DNA from: Alkalihalobacillus pseudalcaliphilus
GTDB taxonomy: Bacteria > Bacillota > Bacilli > Bacillales > Bacillaceae_D
Direction of reading: 5' to 3'
DNA length: 36,361 nucleotides
NCBI GenBank assembly: GCA_001038565.1
Contig: LFJO01000006.1
Location: 1-36,361, forward strand
The first letter of the stretch is position 1. Each line of letters opens with the position of its first letter. Position numbers and translations under genes: made by a program. The notes below the pieces were generated by a model that saw only the letters and a program-made list of their open reading frames with translations, was not told the origin of the DNA and searched no databases. Shown here piece after piece: positions 7,882 to 17,510 of this stretch.

Positions 7882-8349
7882 TTAACTCATTTGAAAAATA
7901 TAATCCAATACTTCTTTCACATGATCTTGTACTTTCACTTTTCTCCATTCTTTTGCTAATTTTCCTTCTTGATCAATCACAAAAGTCGAGCGCTCAATAC
8001 CCATATATTCTTTACCGAAGTTCTTCTTTAACTTCCACACATCAAATAGTTTAGAAAGCTCCTGTTCTTCATCAGAAAGTAAAGGGAATGGCAGGTCGTA
8101 TTTTTCTATAAACTTCTCATGTCTAGAAAGCGGGTCCGGGCTTACACCTAAAACCACCGCATTCACTTTCTCTAATTCCTTGCTATAATCTCTAAAATCA
8201 CACGCTTGTGTCGTACAACCTGGCGTCATGTCTTTCGGGTAGAAGTATAAAATAACATATTTCCCTTTGTAATCACTGATAGAAATAGTTCCTCCTGTGC
8301 TCGCAGGCAATGAAACTGCAGGTACTTTTTCTCCGACTTTAATCGTCAT
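7882..8349 (-). CDS. bcp: Bcp/PrxQ-type thiol peroxidase (YgaF)
   Basis: A 155-residue peroxiredoxin that reduces H2O2 and organic peroxides with thioredoxin-type donors. The thioredoxin fold carries FYPKDMTPGCTTQACDFRD, with peroxidatic C45 and a likely resolving C50, as in PrxQ proteins. Of two in-frame ATGs I chose the second (8347-8349), because GGAAAGG lies 9 nt upstream of it but abuts the first. It matches B. subtilis ygaF, the neighbour of perR and gsaB. It stands close to the hydroxyacid dehydrogenase gene and shares its strand, so an operon is likely. The peroxide theme fits the nearby perR, but I see no PerR box directly in front of it. Confidence 0.92.
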   Translation of the reverse strand: MTIKVGEKVPAVSLPASTGGTISISDYKGKYVILYFYPKDMTPGCTTQACDFRDYSKELEKVNAVVLGVSPDPLSRHEKFIEKYDLPFPLLSDEEQELSKLFDVWKLKKNFGKEYMGIERSTFVIDQEGKLAKEWRKVKVQDHVKEVLDYIFQMS

Positions 8350-8548
8350 AACATTCATCCTTTCCTATGTAGGTTTCTATATAGATTAGCGGAATTGGTG
8401 AAAAAAAAGCAACCCTTTCGCCTCTTATAAATCTTTTTATATTTTTTCCGAAAAACAGGTTTAAGAATTAAATAATCGGGTATTAACCACCTTATCGGTC
8501 TTTTTTCAACTTTTCTTCATCAAAAAATTATAAAAGGAGAGGCGACTG

Positions 8549-8725
8549 ATGGAATCTTTATCAAATTCACTCTTACTTGAAAGCTATGTCCAAGCTAAGA
8601 GTTTAAACTTAAGTGAAGACTTTATTCAATTATTGCTACATGAAATAGAAAAACGTGGATTACACGTATCCATTCCTTATCATAAGGAAGAAAATCATTC
8701 ATCTGCTGAACACCTTCAAAAATGA
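8549..8725 (+). CDS. sda: Sda-like checkpoint inhibitor of sporulation kinases
   Basis: A 58-residue protein. The core LSNSLLLESYVQAKSLNL followed by SEDFIQLLLHEIEKRGL matches the helical hairpin of Sda. Sda binds sporulation histidine kinases such as KinA and blocks Spo0A phosphorelay activation when replication is perturbed. It is longer than the 46-residue B. subtilis protein, owing to a hydrophilic tail (HKEENHSSAEHLQK). AAAAGGAGAGG precedes the ATG at ideal spacing. It lies between bcp (divergent) and gsaB. In B. subtilis sda is controlled by DnaA; I looked upstream and found no clear DnaA box. Confidence 0.8.
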   Translation: MESLSNSLLLESYVQAKSLNLSEDFIQLLLHEIEKRGLHVSIPYHKEENHSSAEHLQK

Positions 8726-8821
8726 CTTTATTCAAGTTGTCAAGCCGTGATCCTTGCTTTATGATGGACTGTAGAATATCGAATCATACATAGGAATCAC
8801 TTTTGGAGGTATTAACACGTT

Positions 8822-10120
8822 ATGGATTTTTCTACATCTAAATCTTTACATCAAGAATCGCAAGAACACATTGTTGGTGGTGTCAATAGTCCGTCTCGTT
8901 CATTTAAGGCCGTTGGTGGAGGCTCACCTGTTTATATGAAAAAAGGGAAAGGTGCGTACTTTTGGGATGTCGATGGCAATCAGTACATTGACTACCTCGC
9001 GGCATATGGCCCGATTATTACCGGTCACGCCCATCCCCACATTACCAAAGCCATTCAAGAAGCAGCTGAAAATGGTGTTTTATATGGGACACCGACTGAA
9101 TTAGAGGTCACTTATGCCAAAATGCTAAAGGAAGCCATTCCGTCTTTAGATAAAGTTCGTTTTGTTAATTCGGGCACTGAGGCAGTTATGACAACCATTC
9201 GAGTGGCTCGAGCTTATACTGGTCGAGATAAAATTATTAAGTTTGCAGGCTGTTATCACGGTCATTCAGATTTAGTTCTAGTAGCAGCCGGTTCTGGTCC
9301 ATCCACACTTGGTACACCAGATTCAGCTGGAGTGCCAAAAAGTATTGCTCAGGAAGTGATTACGGTTCCATTTAATGATTTGGATGCCTATAAAGAGGCA
9401 ATCGATAAATGGGGCGATGAAGTCGCTGCCGTTTTAGTTGAGCCCATTGTCGGTAACTTCGGGATTGTAGAACCAAAAGAAGGTTTTTTACAAGCTGTTA
9501 ATGACTTAACCCATGAAGCTGGTGCCCTCGTTATTTACGATGAGGTCATTACTGCTTTTCGTTTTATGTACGGAGGTGCCCAAAACTATTTAGAGATTGA
9601 GCCTGATATGACAGCTCTTGGTAAGATAATTGGTGGCGGCCTACCAATTGGGGCTTACGGCGGTCGAGTAGATATTATGGAAAAAGTCGCACCACTCGGC
9701 CCTGCCTATCAAGCAGGAACGATGGCAGGAAATCCAGCATCCATGGCAGCTGGAATAGCGTGCTTAGAAGTTTTAAGTAAAGATGGCGTTTATGAACATC
9801 TTGATTCATTAGGGAAGATGCTAGAGGAAGGGATTCGATCTTTAGCACATAAACACCATATCCCTATGACATTAAATCGCCTTAAGGGTGCGCTGACCTT
9901 ATATTTTACTACAACAACTGTAACCAATTATGAAGAAGCCGAAGCGTCTGATGGTAACTTATTTGCGATTTTCTTTCAAGAGATGTTAAAGCAAGGCATT
10001 AATTTGGCTCCTTCCAAATACGAAGCCTGGTTCTTAACAACCGAGCATACGGAAGTGGATGTGAAACAAACGCTACAAGCAGTCGATGAAGCATTTGCCG
10101 CTGTCTCTTTACACATCTAA
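8822..10120 (+). CDS. gsaB: Glutamate-1-semialdehyde 2,1-aminomutase (GsaB type)
   Basis: A 432-residue PLP enzyme that converts glutamate-1-semialdehyde to 5-aminolevulinate, the C5-pathway precursor of haem. The PLP lysine is K268 in [28 protein letters not shown] and [10 protein letters not shown] are further class-III aminotransferase signatures. It resembles B. subtilis GsaB, the HemL paralogue, more than HemL: compare [12 protein letters not shown] near the N-terminus. GGAGG lies 12 nt before the ATG, slightly long. Its position after perR and bcp matches B. subtilis. It has its own terminator. Confidence 0.93.
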   Translation: MDFSTSKSLHQESQEHIVGGVNSPSRSFKAVGGGSPVYMKKGKGAYFWDVDGNQYIDYLAAYGPIITGHAHPHITKAIQEAAENGVLYGTPTELEVTYAKMLKEAIPSLDKVRFVNSGTEAVMTTIRVARAYTGRDKIIKFAGCYHGHSDLVLVAAGSGPSTLGTPDSAGVPKSIAQEVITVPFNDLDAYKEAIDKWGDEVAAVLVEPIVGNFGIVEPKEGFLQAVNDLTHEAGALVIYDEVITAFRFMYGGAQNYLEIEPDMTALGKIIGGGLPIGAYGGRVDIMEKVAPLGPAYQAGTMAGNPASMAAGIACLEVLSKDGVYEHLDSLGKMLEEGIRSLAHKHHIPMTLNRLKGALTLYFTTTTVTNYEEAEASDGNLFAIFFQEMLKQGINLAPSKYEAWFLTTEHTEVDVKQTLQAVDEAFAAVSLHI

Positions 10121-10134
10121 TAAAAAATATATTA

Positions 10135-10177
10135 AAAAAGTGATGGATAGGTATAACAGTCCTTTCATCACTTTTTG
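10135..10177 (+). terminator. Intrinsic terminator of gsaB
   Basis: Stem AAAAAGTGATG (10135-10145) with CATCACTTTTT (10166-10176), with weaker inner GG/CC pairing, ending in a T run. Confidence 0.8.
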
Positions 10178-10318
10178 TTATTACTACATAATTTGTTTTA
10201 AGCGATTTCTTAGGCTTTAGTTCTAACCTCGCTACTTTTCTTATATAATATACATGTATGGCTTTGATGCTTTTTCATAAAATAAAGTAATTCATCACAA
10301 TTTTTAACAAAAAAGCAC

Positions 10319-10347
10319 TTGCTTCTTCTACCTAATCACGGTATAGT
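10319..10347 (+). promoter_or_regulatory. Probable ygaE promoter (sigma-A)
   Basis: -35 TTGCTT (10319-10324), a 17-nt spacer and -10 TATAGT (10342-10347), giving an untranslated leader of about 140 nt. The rest of the 320-nt gap (10178-10496) holds a second AT-rich -10-like block near 10243 and a T-rich stretch, but no gene that I can support. Confidence 0.5.
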
Positions 10348-10496
10348 ACGTTCGTTACTGATATAAACTGAGAATATGGACGATTTAATTCCACGTTTTT
10401 TTTTTTGATTTCTCGTTGTTCCAAGCGGGTATAACATGAATAGAAAAAATGTCAGTATGACGAAAGAATGGACTTCAGAAAGGACTTCTTAACACA

Positions 10497-11576
10497 ATGA
10501 AACTTGGTGCTCGTATTTTTAAAACGGGACTTGCTCTTGCCTTAGCTATGTATTCTGCAATTTGGCTAGGTTTTGAAGGCGCAACCTTTGCAGCGATTGC
10601 CGCAGCCTTTGCAATTCAACCATCAATCCATCGTACTTTCCAAACAATATTGGATCAAGTACAGGCCAATGTGATTGGTGCTGTTTTAGCTGTCATATTC
10701 GTATTAACTTTTGGACATGAGCCATTTGTAGTTGGTGTAGTTGTCATTCTCGTGATTGCTATCATCTCTAAATTAAAATTAGAAGCTAGTACAATCCCAC
10801 TAGCTATCGTTACAGTCATTATCATCATGGAAAGCCCTGCTGAGAATTTTGTTAGTTTTGCGACCGATCGTTTTTTATTGATTATGCTTGGTGTATTAAC
10901 GGCCTTTATTGTAAATCTTTTCTTTATTCCACCAAGATATGAAACAAAATTTTATCAATCCATGCTGAAGGAATCTGATAACATTAATCAGTGGATGATG
11001 TTATTAGTCCGAAATGACGCCGATTCTCGTTCCTTAAAAGGCGATATGAAGCGGTTAGACACACAAATTCAAAAGCTCGATAACCTGTATAATTTATATA
11101 AGGAAGAACGTAATTATTTACAGCGAAACAAATATAGTAAAGCAAGAAAGCTTGTACTATTTAGACAAATGCTTATTACGTTAAAACAATCACAGGCCGT
11201 ACTTATAAATTTAGAGCGACGCTCAGAGGATATTTCTAATTTGCCAAAAGCGATTCAGGAAGAGTTTGAACAGCAATTAGACTTATTAACGAATTTCCAT
11301 AATCGCATTTTACTTCGCTATATTGGTAAAGTAACCTCTTCGCCGTCTAAGGAGATTCTGGACGATTTAGCCACAGGTAAGGAAGCTTTGGCTAAGAAGT
11401 TTATTGACTTTTACAATCAAGATGCAATTGACCAACAAACATGGATGCATACATTTCCGGCCGTTTCTCAAATTATTGAATACCACGAAGAGCTTGCCCA
11501 CCTCAATCACCTTGTAAACAGCTTCTTTAAGTATCATACGGAAGAAAGCACCTTGGATATTCAAGGTGAGGAATAA
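10497..11576 (+). CDS. ygaE: YgaE, aromatic acid exporter (ArAE/DUF939) family membrane protein
   Basis: A 359-residue protein. The first 145 residues are strongly hydrophobic, with about five membrane helices beginning GARIFKTGLALALAMYSAIW. The C-terminal 210 residues are a charged, helical cytoplasmic domain with coiled-coil character around 165-245. This is the DUF939/FUSC-like layout of the Bacillus YgaE family, thought to export aromatic or other organic acids; the true substrate is unknown. AAAGGA lies about 11 nt before the ATG. It keeps the B. subtilis position between gsaB and ygaD and is followed by a long palindromic terminator. Confidence 0.85.
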   Translation: MKLGARIFKTGLALALAMYSAIWLGFEGATFAAIAAAFAIQPSIHRTFQTILDQVQANVIGAVLAVIFVLTFGHEPFVVGVVVILVIAIISKLKLEASTIPLAIVTVIIIMESPAENFVSFATDRFLLIMLGVLTAFIVNLFFIPPRYETKFYQSMLKESDNINQWMMLLVRNDADSRSLKGDMKRLDTQIQKLDNLYNLYKEERNYLQRNKYSKARKLVLFRQMLITLKQSQAVLINLERRSEDISNLPKAIQEEFEQQLDLLTNFHNRILLRYIGKVTSSPSKEILDDLATGKEALAKKFIDFYNQDAIDQQTWMHTFPAVSQIIEYHEELAHLNHLVNSFFKYHTEESTLDIQGEE

Positions 11577-11584
11577 TTCCAATA

Positions 11585-11620
11585 GAAGACCCCACCATGA
11601 TCATGGTGGGGTCTTCTTCA
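11585..11620. terminator. Palindromic terminator between ygaE and ygaD
   Basis: A perfect inverted repeat of 32 nt with arms GAAGACCCCACCAT/ATGGTGGGGTCTTC around a GATC centre, followed by TTC-rich sequence instead of a clean T run. It is placed to end ygaE and perhaps transcripts from the right. Confidence 0.65.
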
Positions 11621-11657
11621 AGGTTTAAGGGGGCTTTGTGGTGGGTGAATATCGGGG

Positions 11658-11728
11658 CTTATGTTGTTACTTCCGGCCTTTTCCCACAACAACACGTCCC
11701 TTGTCCGCTGGTTATGTTGTTACTTCAC
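11658..11728 (+). repeat. Short direct repeat TTATGTTGTTACTTC, two copies
   Basis: TTATGTTGTTACTTC occurs near 11658-11672 and again near 11713-11727, with CACAACAAC between them as a partial complement. The 190-nt gap between ygaE and ygaD has no credible gene and looks like a degraded repeat. Confidence 0.45.
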
Positions 11729-11787
11729 AGCTTCCAACACGAGAGCCATTTTCCCCTACGTAAGAAGCGACATCCACCTTCCCCAAT

Positions 11788-11810
11788 AACTAAGAACCTT
11801 CCACTTAGTT
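11788..11810 (-). terminator. Weak hairpin at the end of ygaD
   Basis: AACTAAG (11788-11794) pairs with CTTAGTT (11804-11810) just beyond the ygaD stop. There is no T run on the minus strand, so it may only stabilise the 3' end. Confidence 0.35.
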
Positions 11811-11811
11811 G

Positions 11812-13560
11812 TCACTGCAACTGCTGAACTTCGAATAAACGCTTATAGCTGCCGCCTTGTTTACCCATTAACTCTACATGTGTGCCAACTTCTTTAATTT
11901 CACCGTTTTCAATTAAAACAATTTTATCTGCGTGCGTAATGGTTGAAAGTCGGTGAGCAACGATAAAGGTTGTTCGGTCTTTAGCTAATTTCTCTAAGGC
12001 CTCTTGAATATAATGTTCACTTTCCAAGTCAAGCGCAGAGGTCGCTTCATCAAAAATAAGGATCGGTGGGTTTTTTAAGAAAACACGAGCAATCGCAACA
12101 CGTTGCTTTTGGCCACCTGATAGCTTAACACCTCGTTCTCCAACTTCCGTATCATACCCTTGTGGCAAACTCATAATAAAATCATGAGCATTGGCTGCTT
12201 TGGCAGCGTCTTCTACTTCCTCAACCGTCGCATTGGGGTTACCCATCAGAATATTCTCCTTGACTGATTCACTAAATAGAATATTATCTTGCAGCACCAT
12301 TCCAATCTTATCGCGTAGGCTGCGTACTTGATATTGCCTAATATCAGTACCATCAAGTAAAATTCTTCCACTTGTCACATCGTAAAAGCGCGGGATCAAA
12401 CTAATTAACGTACTTTTACCTCCACCACTCATTCCAACAAATGCGACCGTTTCACCACTTTTTACGGTTAAATTTAAATTTTTCAAAGCGTGCATCCCAT
12501 CTTCATTATAAGAGAATGAGACATTGGAAAATTCTAACTTACCGTCTGTATACGCTAACTCCTTCGAGCCGGGCTTATCAGAAATATCATATTTTTCATC
12601 GATAAATTCAAAGACTCGGTCCATCGAGGCAATTGCTTGTGTTAAGACCGTCGATGAATTGACTAGACGACGTAACGGACCATATAACCGCTCCATATAG
12701 AGAACAAACGCGGTCATCACACCCACTTCAATGACTTCATTTAAAGCAAAATAACCGGCGACCGCAATGACGAGTAATGGGGCAATATCTGTAATCGTAT
12801 TGACAACAGCGAAAGTCTTTGCATTCCATCTCGTATGCTCTAAGGCTTTCGCTAAAAAGTTTCGATTTCTTTTGGCAAACTGATTTTGTTCATGCTCTTC
12901 AAGCGCGAAGCTACGAATGACACTCATCCCTTGAACACGTTCGTGTAAATGACCTTGTACCTCGGCTAATGCTTGGGAACGTACACGAGTGATATTCCGT
13001 AAGCGAGCATAGAAAAACTTCACTGAGAAACCGTATAACGGGAACATGGATATCGCAACGAGTGTCAGCCACACATTCATATTTAGCATAATAATAATTG
13101 CAATAACAATCGTAAATAAATCTAGCCAAATATTCATTAATCCCGTAATGACAAAGTTTTTCGTCTGTTCCACATCATGAATAACCCTTGAGATAATCTC
13201 TCCCACTTTTCGATTTGAATAAAAACGTAAACTTAACTTTTGGATATGGCTAAATAATTGATCACGAATATCATATAAAATCTTACTTCCAATCCATTGT
13301 GCAAAGTACTGACGGTAATATTCGATCGGCGGTCTCAAAACAACAAAAATAAAAAGCATAATGCCCATTAACGTAAATAATGTCGTTTGTTTCTCCTCTA
13401 GCGTTAATCCTTCTGCCAAAATAATATCATCAATGACATATGCGACCACTAAAGGTAATAGTAGTGGAATCCCAAATTTTAATATACCGATAATAATCGT
13501 AATGATAATTTGTTTTATATATGGTTTTACGAATAATAAATAGCGCTTAATACTTCCCAA
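11812..13560 (-). CDS. ygaD: YgaD-type ABC exporter, fused permease and ATPase
   Basis: A 582-residue half-transporter of the MsbA/LmrA class. Residues 1-320 form the six-helix membrane domain. The ATPase domain has Walker A GMSGGGKS (376-383), signature LSGGQ (480-484), Walker B ILIFDE (500-505) and switch H535. It probably works as a homodimer exporting a lipophilic or drug-like compound; the substrate is unknown. The start is a TTG (13558-13560) with GGGGGAG at good distance, giving the N-terminus [14 protein letters not shown] expected for YgaD. Its place between ygaE and ygaC matches B. subtilis. Confidence 0.9.
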   Translation of the reverse strand: MGSIKRYLLFVKPYIKQIIITIIIGILKFGIPLLLPLVVAYVIDDIILAEGLTLEEKQTTLFTLMGIMLFIFVVLRPPIEYYRQYFAQWIGSKILYDIRDQLFSHIQKLSLRFYSNRKVGEIISRVIHDVEQTKNFVITGLMNIWLDLFTIVIAIIIMLNMNVWLTLVAISMFPLYGFSVKFFYARLRNITRVRSQALAEVQGHLHERVQGMSVIRSFALEEHEQNQFAKRNRNFLAKALEHTRWNAKTFAVVNTITDIAPLLVIAVAGYFALNEVIEVGVMTAFVLYMERLYGPLRRLVNSSTVLTQAIASMDRVFEFIDEKYDISDKPGSKELAYTDGKLEFSNVSFSYNEDGMHALKNLNLTVKSGETVAFVGMSGGGKSTLISLIPRFYDVTSGRILLDGTDIRQYQVRSLRDKIGMVLQDNILFSESVKENILMGNPNATVEEVEDAAKAANAHDFIMSLPQGYDTEVGERGVKLSGGQKQRVAIARVFLKNPPILIFDEATSALDLESEHYIQEALEKLAKDRTTFIVAHRLSTITHADKIVLIENGEIKEVGTHVELMGKQGGSYKRLFEVQQLQ

Positions 13561-13655
13561 AACGCCACTCCCCCTCTCCAGTCCTTATTATGAGCGAAAT
13601 TTAGCGCAAACACTCCATATTTGCTCAACTCCACTCAAAAAAAGTCCGACTCACG

Positions 13656-13683
13656 AAAAAAAGCCCAACATTCAGGCTTTTTC
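13656..13683 (-). terminator. Intrinsic terminator of ygaC
   Basis: On the minus strand AAAAAGCC, an 8-nt loop, then GGGCTTTTTTT. It separates ygaC from ygaD, which is read in the same direction. Confidence 0.8.
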
Positions 13684-13706
13684 CCCTTCCACTGATAATC
13701 ACTTCC

Positions 13707-14234
13707 TTATCGATATTGCAAAAAACGTTCATACCAGCTCTCTACAAATTGAGGTGCAAATGGTCCTTTTCTTTGGTGGATCCAAGAAATTAACGTATCA
13801 ACACCCCGTTGCAAAATTGCATCTAGCTCTGGTGGATAATTCATTTTTCTTTGATGTAGCTCATATTCATCTTCATCCAATAGTTTAAATGTCATGTCTG
13901 GTGCCACTTTAATGTCAAGGTCATAATCAATATATTTTAATGCTTCTTCATCCCATGTAAAAGGCGTACCAATGTTACAATAATAATGAATACCGTCTGC
14001 TCTAAGCATGGCAATTGTATTAAACCATTGCTCAGAATCAAAATAACATATAGCTGGCTCACGCGTACGCCAATTGCGGCCATCCGATTCTCTTACTAGG
14101 ATTCGATCATTTCCAGCAATCACAACCTTTGACGTCCCTTTTAGTACTATCGTATCCTCCCAAACACGATGAAGTGCTCCATTATGCTTATAGCTGTGGA
14201 TTTGAATACTACTACCCACTTTGGGAAAATTCAT
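13707..14234 (-). CDS. ygaC: YgaC, DUF402/UPF0374 nucleoside tri- and diphosphatase family
   Basis: A 175-residue DUF402 protein. It has the family segments [33 protein letters not shown] and [11 protein letters not shown], and the C-terminus [14 protein letters not shown]. The Staphylococcus homologue Ntdp hydrolyses nucleoside tri- and diphosphates using Mn or Co; the same activity is inferred here, not shown. A longer reading frame exists upstream, but AAAGGAG directly before the ATG at 14232-14234, and the usual family length of 175-177, set this start. It is monocistronic, with its own terminator. Confidence 0.9.
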   Translation of the reverse strand: MNFPKVGSSIQIHSYKHNGALHRVWEDTIVLKGTSKVVIAGNDRILVRESDGRNWRTREPAICYFDSEQWFNTIAMLRADGIHYYCNIGTPFTWDEEALKYIDYDLDIKVAPDMTFKLLDEDEYELHQRKMNYPPELDAILQRGVDTLISWIHQRKGPFAPQFVESWYERFLQYR

Positions 14235-14445
14235 TTTCGACTCCTTTCTGTGTATGATTCTTGGACGTCCATACATAACGGTGGTTGACTGGGTGCTTGT
14301 ACGATGAAAGCTCCCTACTCCCGACTCGCTAATGTACTTCACCTACACTTCTATATTCACTTCTGTTCATTCTTTTCTATTATACCGTTTTATCTACATA
14401 TTTGAAACGGTAAGTACCCTGTTAGCTAAAAAAAGACAAATAACC

Positions 14446-14486
14446 AAAAAGCCCCTTCCATCAGTATGACTGATTTATCAGGACTT
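14446..14486 (-). terminator. Terminator of the siderophore uptake operon
   Basis: On the minus strand an outer stem AAGTCCT/GGGGCTT encloses a perfect inner hairpin, ATCAGT/ACTGAT, and is followed by TTTTT. It lies after the last permease gene. Confidence 0.7.
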
Positions 14487-14497
14487 AAACTTATAAC

Positions 14498-15511
14498 TTA
14501 TTTGGATTTTACGAGCAAATAGATAAAATAAGGTGCACCAATTAGGGAAACGACGATTCCTGCTGGTATTCCGTCAGGCTCTAATACATTACGACCAATT
14601 GTATCAGCCATAAGTAATAACCAACCACCTAGCAACATCGCAACAGGCAAAAAGTACTGATACCTAGGACCAACTAATGCCCGGGCTATGTGCGGTGCCA
14701 TTAATCCAACAAACGCAACACCACCCGTTACAGATACACTGACTGCTGCAATGGCAACCGCTGCCAACAATAAAAAAGTACGCTCTTTTTGCAAGGATAC
14801 TCCGATTCCTATTGTCACATACTCACTTAACCCTAAAACATTTAATTGATGTGCCTTGAAAAGAATAAACGGGATTAATAAGAAAAACCACGGCAGGATT
14901 GATACGATTAGTGACCAATCATACCCCCAAACATTTCCCGCTAACCAACGGGCAATAAAATCAACTTTCTGCCTTTCAGATGAAGAAATTAATACAATCA
15001 TTAATCCTGAAAGTGCCATCGAAAAACCGACACCTGTTAATATCATCTTACTTGGCTGAATCCCCTTCCCTTTTTCATAAGAAAATAGATAAATAAGGAT
15101 GGCTGTAAGCGTCGCACCTAAAAAGGCGATAATAGGTAATAAGTAAACAAAACCACCGGTGTCTAAAGGGTAAAACAAATAAAATAAAGTAATACCAACA
15201 CCAGCCCCCGCATTAATACCGATGATTCCCGGATCAGCTAAATCATTTCTTGTTACCCCTTGCAAAATAGCACCTGATAATGCAAGTCCTATACCAGCCA
15301 AAACAGTAATAAGCATACGCGGTAAGCGAATAGAAAACAGAATAAATTCATCCTTAAAGGAACCTTGGCCTATTATCGTTGGAACTAGTCGATCTATTGA
15401 GATGGAAGAGTAGCCTAAACTCATACCCATTACCATCATGCCAATTAATCCAATTAACAAAGTGCTGACGATCCATTTGTATTTTTTCTTATAGGCATTT
15501 GTAACAATCAT
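14498..15511 (-). CDS. FecCD-family iron-siderophore permease (second subunit)
   Basis: A 337-residue integral membrane protein with about ten helices and the FecCD/BtuC signatures GAILQGVTRNDLADPGIIGI and GGVAFVGLMAPHIARALVG. It forms a heterodimeric channel with the preceding permease to import Fe(III)-siderophore. Its ATG overlaps the stop of the upstream gene as ATGA (15508-15511), and AAAGGAGG lies 9 nt upstream, so the two are translationally coupled. It is the last gene of a four-gene operon. Of the B. subtilis systems, YfiZ-YfhA and FeuBC are the nearest in type; I could not decide which. Confidence 0.92.
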   Translation of the reverse strand: MIVTNAYKKKYKWIVSTLLIGLIGMMVMGMSLGYSSISIDRLVPTIIGQGSFKDEFILFSIRLPRMLITVLAGIGLALSGAILQGVTRNDLADPGIIGINAGAGVGITLFYLFYPLDTGGFVYLLPIIAFLGATLTAILIYLFSYEKGKGIQPSKMILTGVGFSMALSGLMIVLISSSERQKVDFIARWLAGNVWGYDWSLIVSILPWFFLLIPFILFKAHQLNVLGLSEYVTIGIGVSLQKERTFLLLAAVAIAAVSVSVTGGVAFVGLMAPHIARALVGPRYQYFLPVAMLLGGWLLLMADTIGRNVLEPDGIPAGIVVSLIGAPYFIYLLVKSK

Positions 15512-16515
15512 AATGCCTTGCCTCCTTTACGTACGATTAATAAAAAGAAAGGAAGCCCGAGTAGTGCAACAATAGCGGCAACAGGTGTCTCAAAAGGGGC
15601 ATGAACCGTACGAGCGGCAGTGTCTGCTAGTAGCATAAAAGCGGCTCCAATAATCGCAGACATGGGGACAATGGCCCGATAGTCCATTCCGACTAGGATA
15701 CGGACTATATGAGGAATCATTAAACCGACAAAAACTAAATTCCCTACTAATGATACGGCAGCACCTGCTAACACAACCGTCAATAAGAACAGGACCAATT
15801 TTACAGCAAATGTTTTCTGTCCTAGACCTGTTGCAACCTCTTCACTTAAGCTTAATATCGTTAGCTGTTTCGAAAACAGAATGGCAAGTAAAAGACCAAT
15901 CAAGATAATGGGTATAACAATCTGTAATTGAACCCATGTCGTCCCGATTAATCCACCTGCTGTCCACATTGAAACATCTTTTGAAATTTTAAAATATAAC
16001 CCGATTCCTTCTGCTATTGCATGTAAAAAAGCCGAAATAGCCGCACCTGCTAAGATAATCCTGAATGAAGATAATCCACCCCTTTGCTGGGAGCCTATTC
16101 CCAAAACAAGGGCAGCCCCGACTGCTGCTCCAATAAAGCAAGCAATCATCAAACCAAAATAATTAACATTCGGTAATAAGGCAATCGTTAAGGCTAATGC
16201 GGCATTAGCGCCAGCCGTTAATCCAATCAAGCCTGGATCTGCTAGTGGGTTTCTCGTCATGCCTTGCATAATTGCTCCAGCAACCGCTAAAGCGGCTCCT
16301 ACGATAACAGCAGCGACTACACGTGGAATTCTAATCTCTTGAAGCATCACAATCAAATCAGACGTTCTCGTATTAAATAAGGCTCCCCATACATCCCCTA
16401 CACCCGTTTGTGCAGCTCCGAATGTCAGAGCCACAATAAATACAAAACAGGTTGCAACTATCGCTACAATCAATTTCATTGAAACTGTTAGCATCCACTT
16501 TGAACCTTTTTCCAT
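15508..16515 (-). CDS. FecCD-family iron-siderophore permease (first subunit)
   Basis: A 335-residue permease with about ten membrane helices and the signatures GAIMQGMTRNPLADPGLIGL and GNLVFVGLMIPHIVRILVG, paired with the downstream subunit. GAGGGAG precedes the ATG. A hairpin with a short T run lies between the binding-protein gene and this one and probably lowers permease expression relative to the lipoprotein, a common arrangement for ABC importers. Its stop codon overlaps the next start. Expression should be iron-repressed through the Fur boxes at the operon promoter. Confidence 0.92.
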   Translation of the reverse strand: MEKGSKWMLTVSMKLIVAIVATCFVFIVALTFGAAQTGVGDVWGALFNTRTSDLIVMLQEIRIPRVVAAVIVGAALAVAGAIMQGMTRNPLADPGLIGLTAGANAALALTIALLPNVNYFGLMIACFIGAAVGAALVLGIGSQQRGGLSSFRIILAGAAISAFLHAIAEGIGLYFKISKDVSMWTAGGLIGTTWVQLQIVIPIILIGLLLAILFSKQLTILSLSEEVATGLGQKTFAVKLVLFLLTVVLAGAAVSLVGNLVFVGLMIPHIVRILVGMDYRAIVPMSAIIGAAFMLLADTAARTVHAPFETPVAAIVALLGLPFFLLIVRKGGKAL

Positions 16516-16533
16516 ATGATCTCCCTCACCAAA

Positions 16534-16576
16534 AAGCGAAAGGAATCCTCAAAAAGAGAATTCCAGACAATCGCTT
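16534..16576 (-). terminator. Intra-operon attenuator hairpin after the binding-protein gene
   Basis: AAGCGA (16534-16539) pairs with TCGCTT (16571-16576) and encloses a second stem, GGAAT/ATTCC with CTC/GAG. On the minus strand CGCTTTTTGG follows. This looks like a partial terminator or mRNA-stabilising element between lipoprotein and permease genes. Confidence 0.6.
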
Positions 16577-16580
16577 CGAT

Positions 16581-17510
16581 TTATTCACTCTCTAAGAAAC
16601 TATTAATAAAAAATTCAAGCTGGTAGTCTAGAGTAATAGGGTCATTAAAATAAAACTCACTTGCATCCGCCTGAAATACTCGATTATTTTTTACAGCATC
16701 CATATTTTGATACGTATCAGTCTCTTGGAACGAACCTTCTGTCTCCTCTGACTTACTAACAACTAAATAATCACCTACATAGTCATCTAATACTTCTACA
16801 GATAGGGCATAATAACCATCAGCCAATGCCATTTCCTTTACTTTTTCAGGCATTTTAAGCTTCATTTCTTGGTAGAGGATTTCTGTTCCACGTCCCCAGT
16901 TATCACCGAATACATAAAGCTGCTTATCAAAGTTTTCAATGACTGAAACCGTTGCTTCTTCACCAATATGGGCACGAATGTCATCGCCAGCTACTTTGGC
17001 CCGCTCTTTAAAATCATTGACCCATTCGGTCGCTTCTTTTTCTTTATTTAATACCTTACCAATTTCAATGTGCTGAGTTAAATAATCGACTGCTCCATAT
17101 GTATAAGTAACCGTTGGAGCAATTTGTTTAAGCTTGTCGATATTTTTGGTCGTTGAATAACCAATAATTAAATCCGGCTCAAGTTCAATAATTTTCTCAA
17201 GGCTTTCATCCGAAACTTCCTCAACATCCTCAAGTTGTTCTATAAAACGAGGATTTGACTTTGCCCATGATTCGACACCAGCTAAATTCGCATCTAAAGC
17301 CATAACATTACCAGTAAATCCACCTAGTACGACCACTCTTTCTGGGTTTGCCGGTACCTCAACCGGTCCATTTTCAGATTCATACGTAATCGTCTCATTT
17401 TTTTCTTCCGGTGCTTCGTTTTGACTTTCACTTGAATTGGTTTGTCCACATGCACTAACGAGCAGCAGAAACAGGAATACGATGGCTAAATTCATTATGG
17501 CTTTTTTCAT
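16581..17510 (-). CDS. Siderophore-binding lipoprotein of the ABC importer
   Basis: A 309-residue lipoprotein. The signal peptide is a charged start, MKKAIMN, then a hydrophobic stretch ending in the lipobox LVSAC with lipidated C21. The mature part is a periplasmic-binding-protein type III fold (PF01497) with ERVVVLGGFTGNVMAL and LEPDLIIGYS. It captures Fe(III)-siderophore outside the membrane and passes it to the two FecCD permeases. AAAGGAG lies 11 nt before the ATG. Its first 56 nt are shared, in another frame, with the end of the ATPase gene, which is unusual. Confidence 0.92.
   Translation of the reverse strand: MKKAIMNLAIVFLFLLLVSACGQTNSSESQNEAPEEKNETITYESENGPVEVPANPERVVVLGGFTGNVMALDANLAGVESWAKSNPRFIEQLEDVEEVSDESLEKIIELEPDLIIGYSTTKNIDKLKQIAPTVTYTYGAVDYLTQHIEIGKVLNKEKEATEWVNDFKERAKVAGDDIRAHIGEEATVSVIENFDKQLYVFGDNWGRGTEILYQEMKLKMPEKVKEMALADGYYALSVEVLDDYVGDYLVVSKSEETEGSFQETDTYQNMDAVKNNRVFQADASEFYFNDPITLDYQLEFFINSFLESE

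Noticed and set aside
8359-8548. DnaA boxes upstream of sda
   Set aside because: No sequence close to TTATNCACA was found.
14235-14342. Longer N-terminus for ygaC
   Set aside because: The family starts at MNFPKVG with a good AAAGGAG; the upstream codons have no site.
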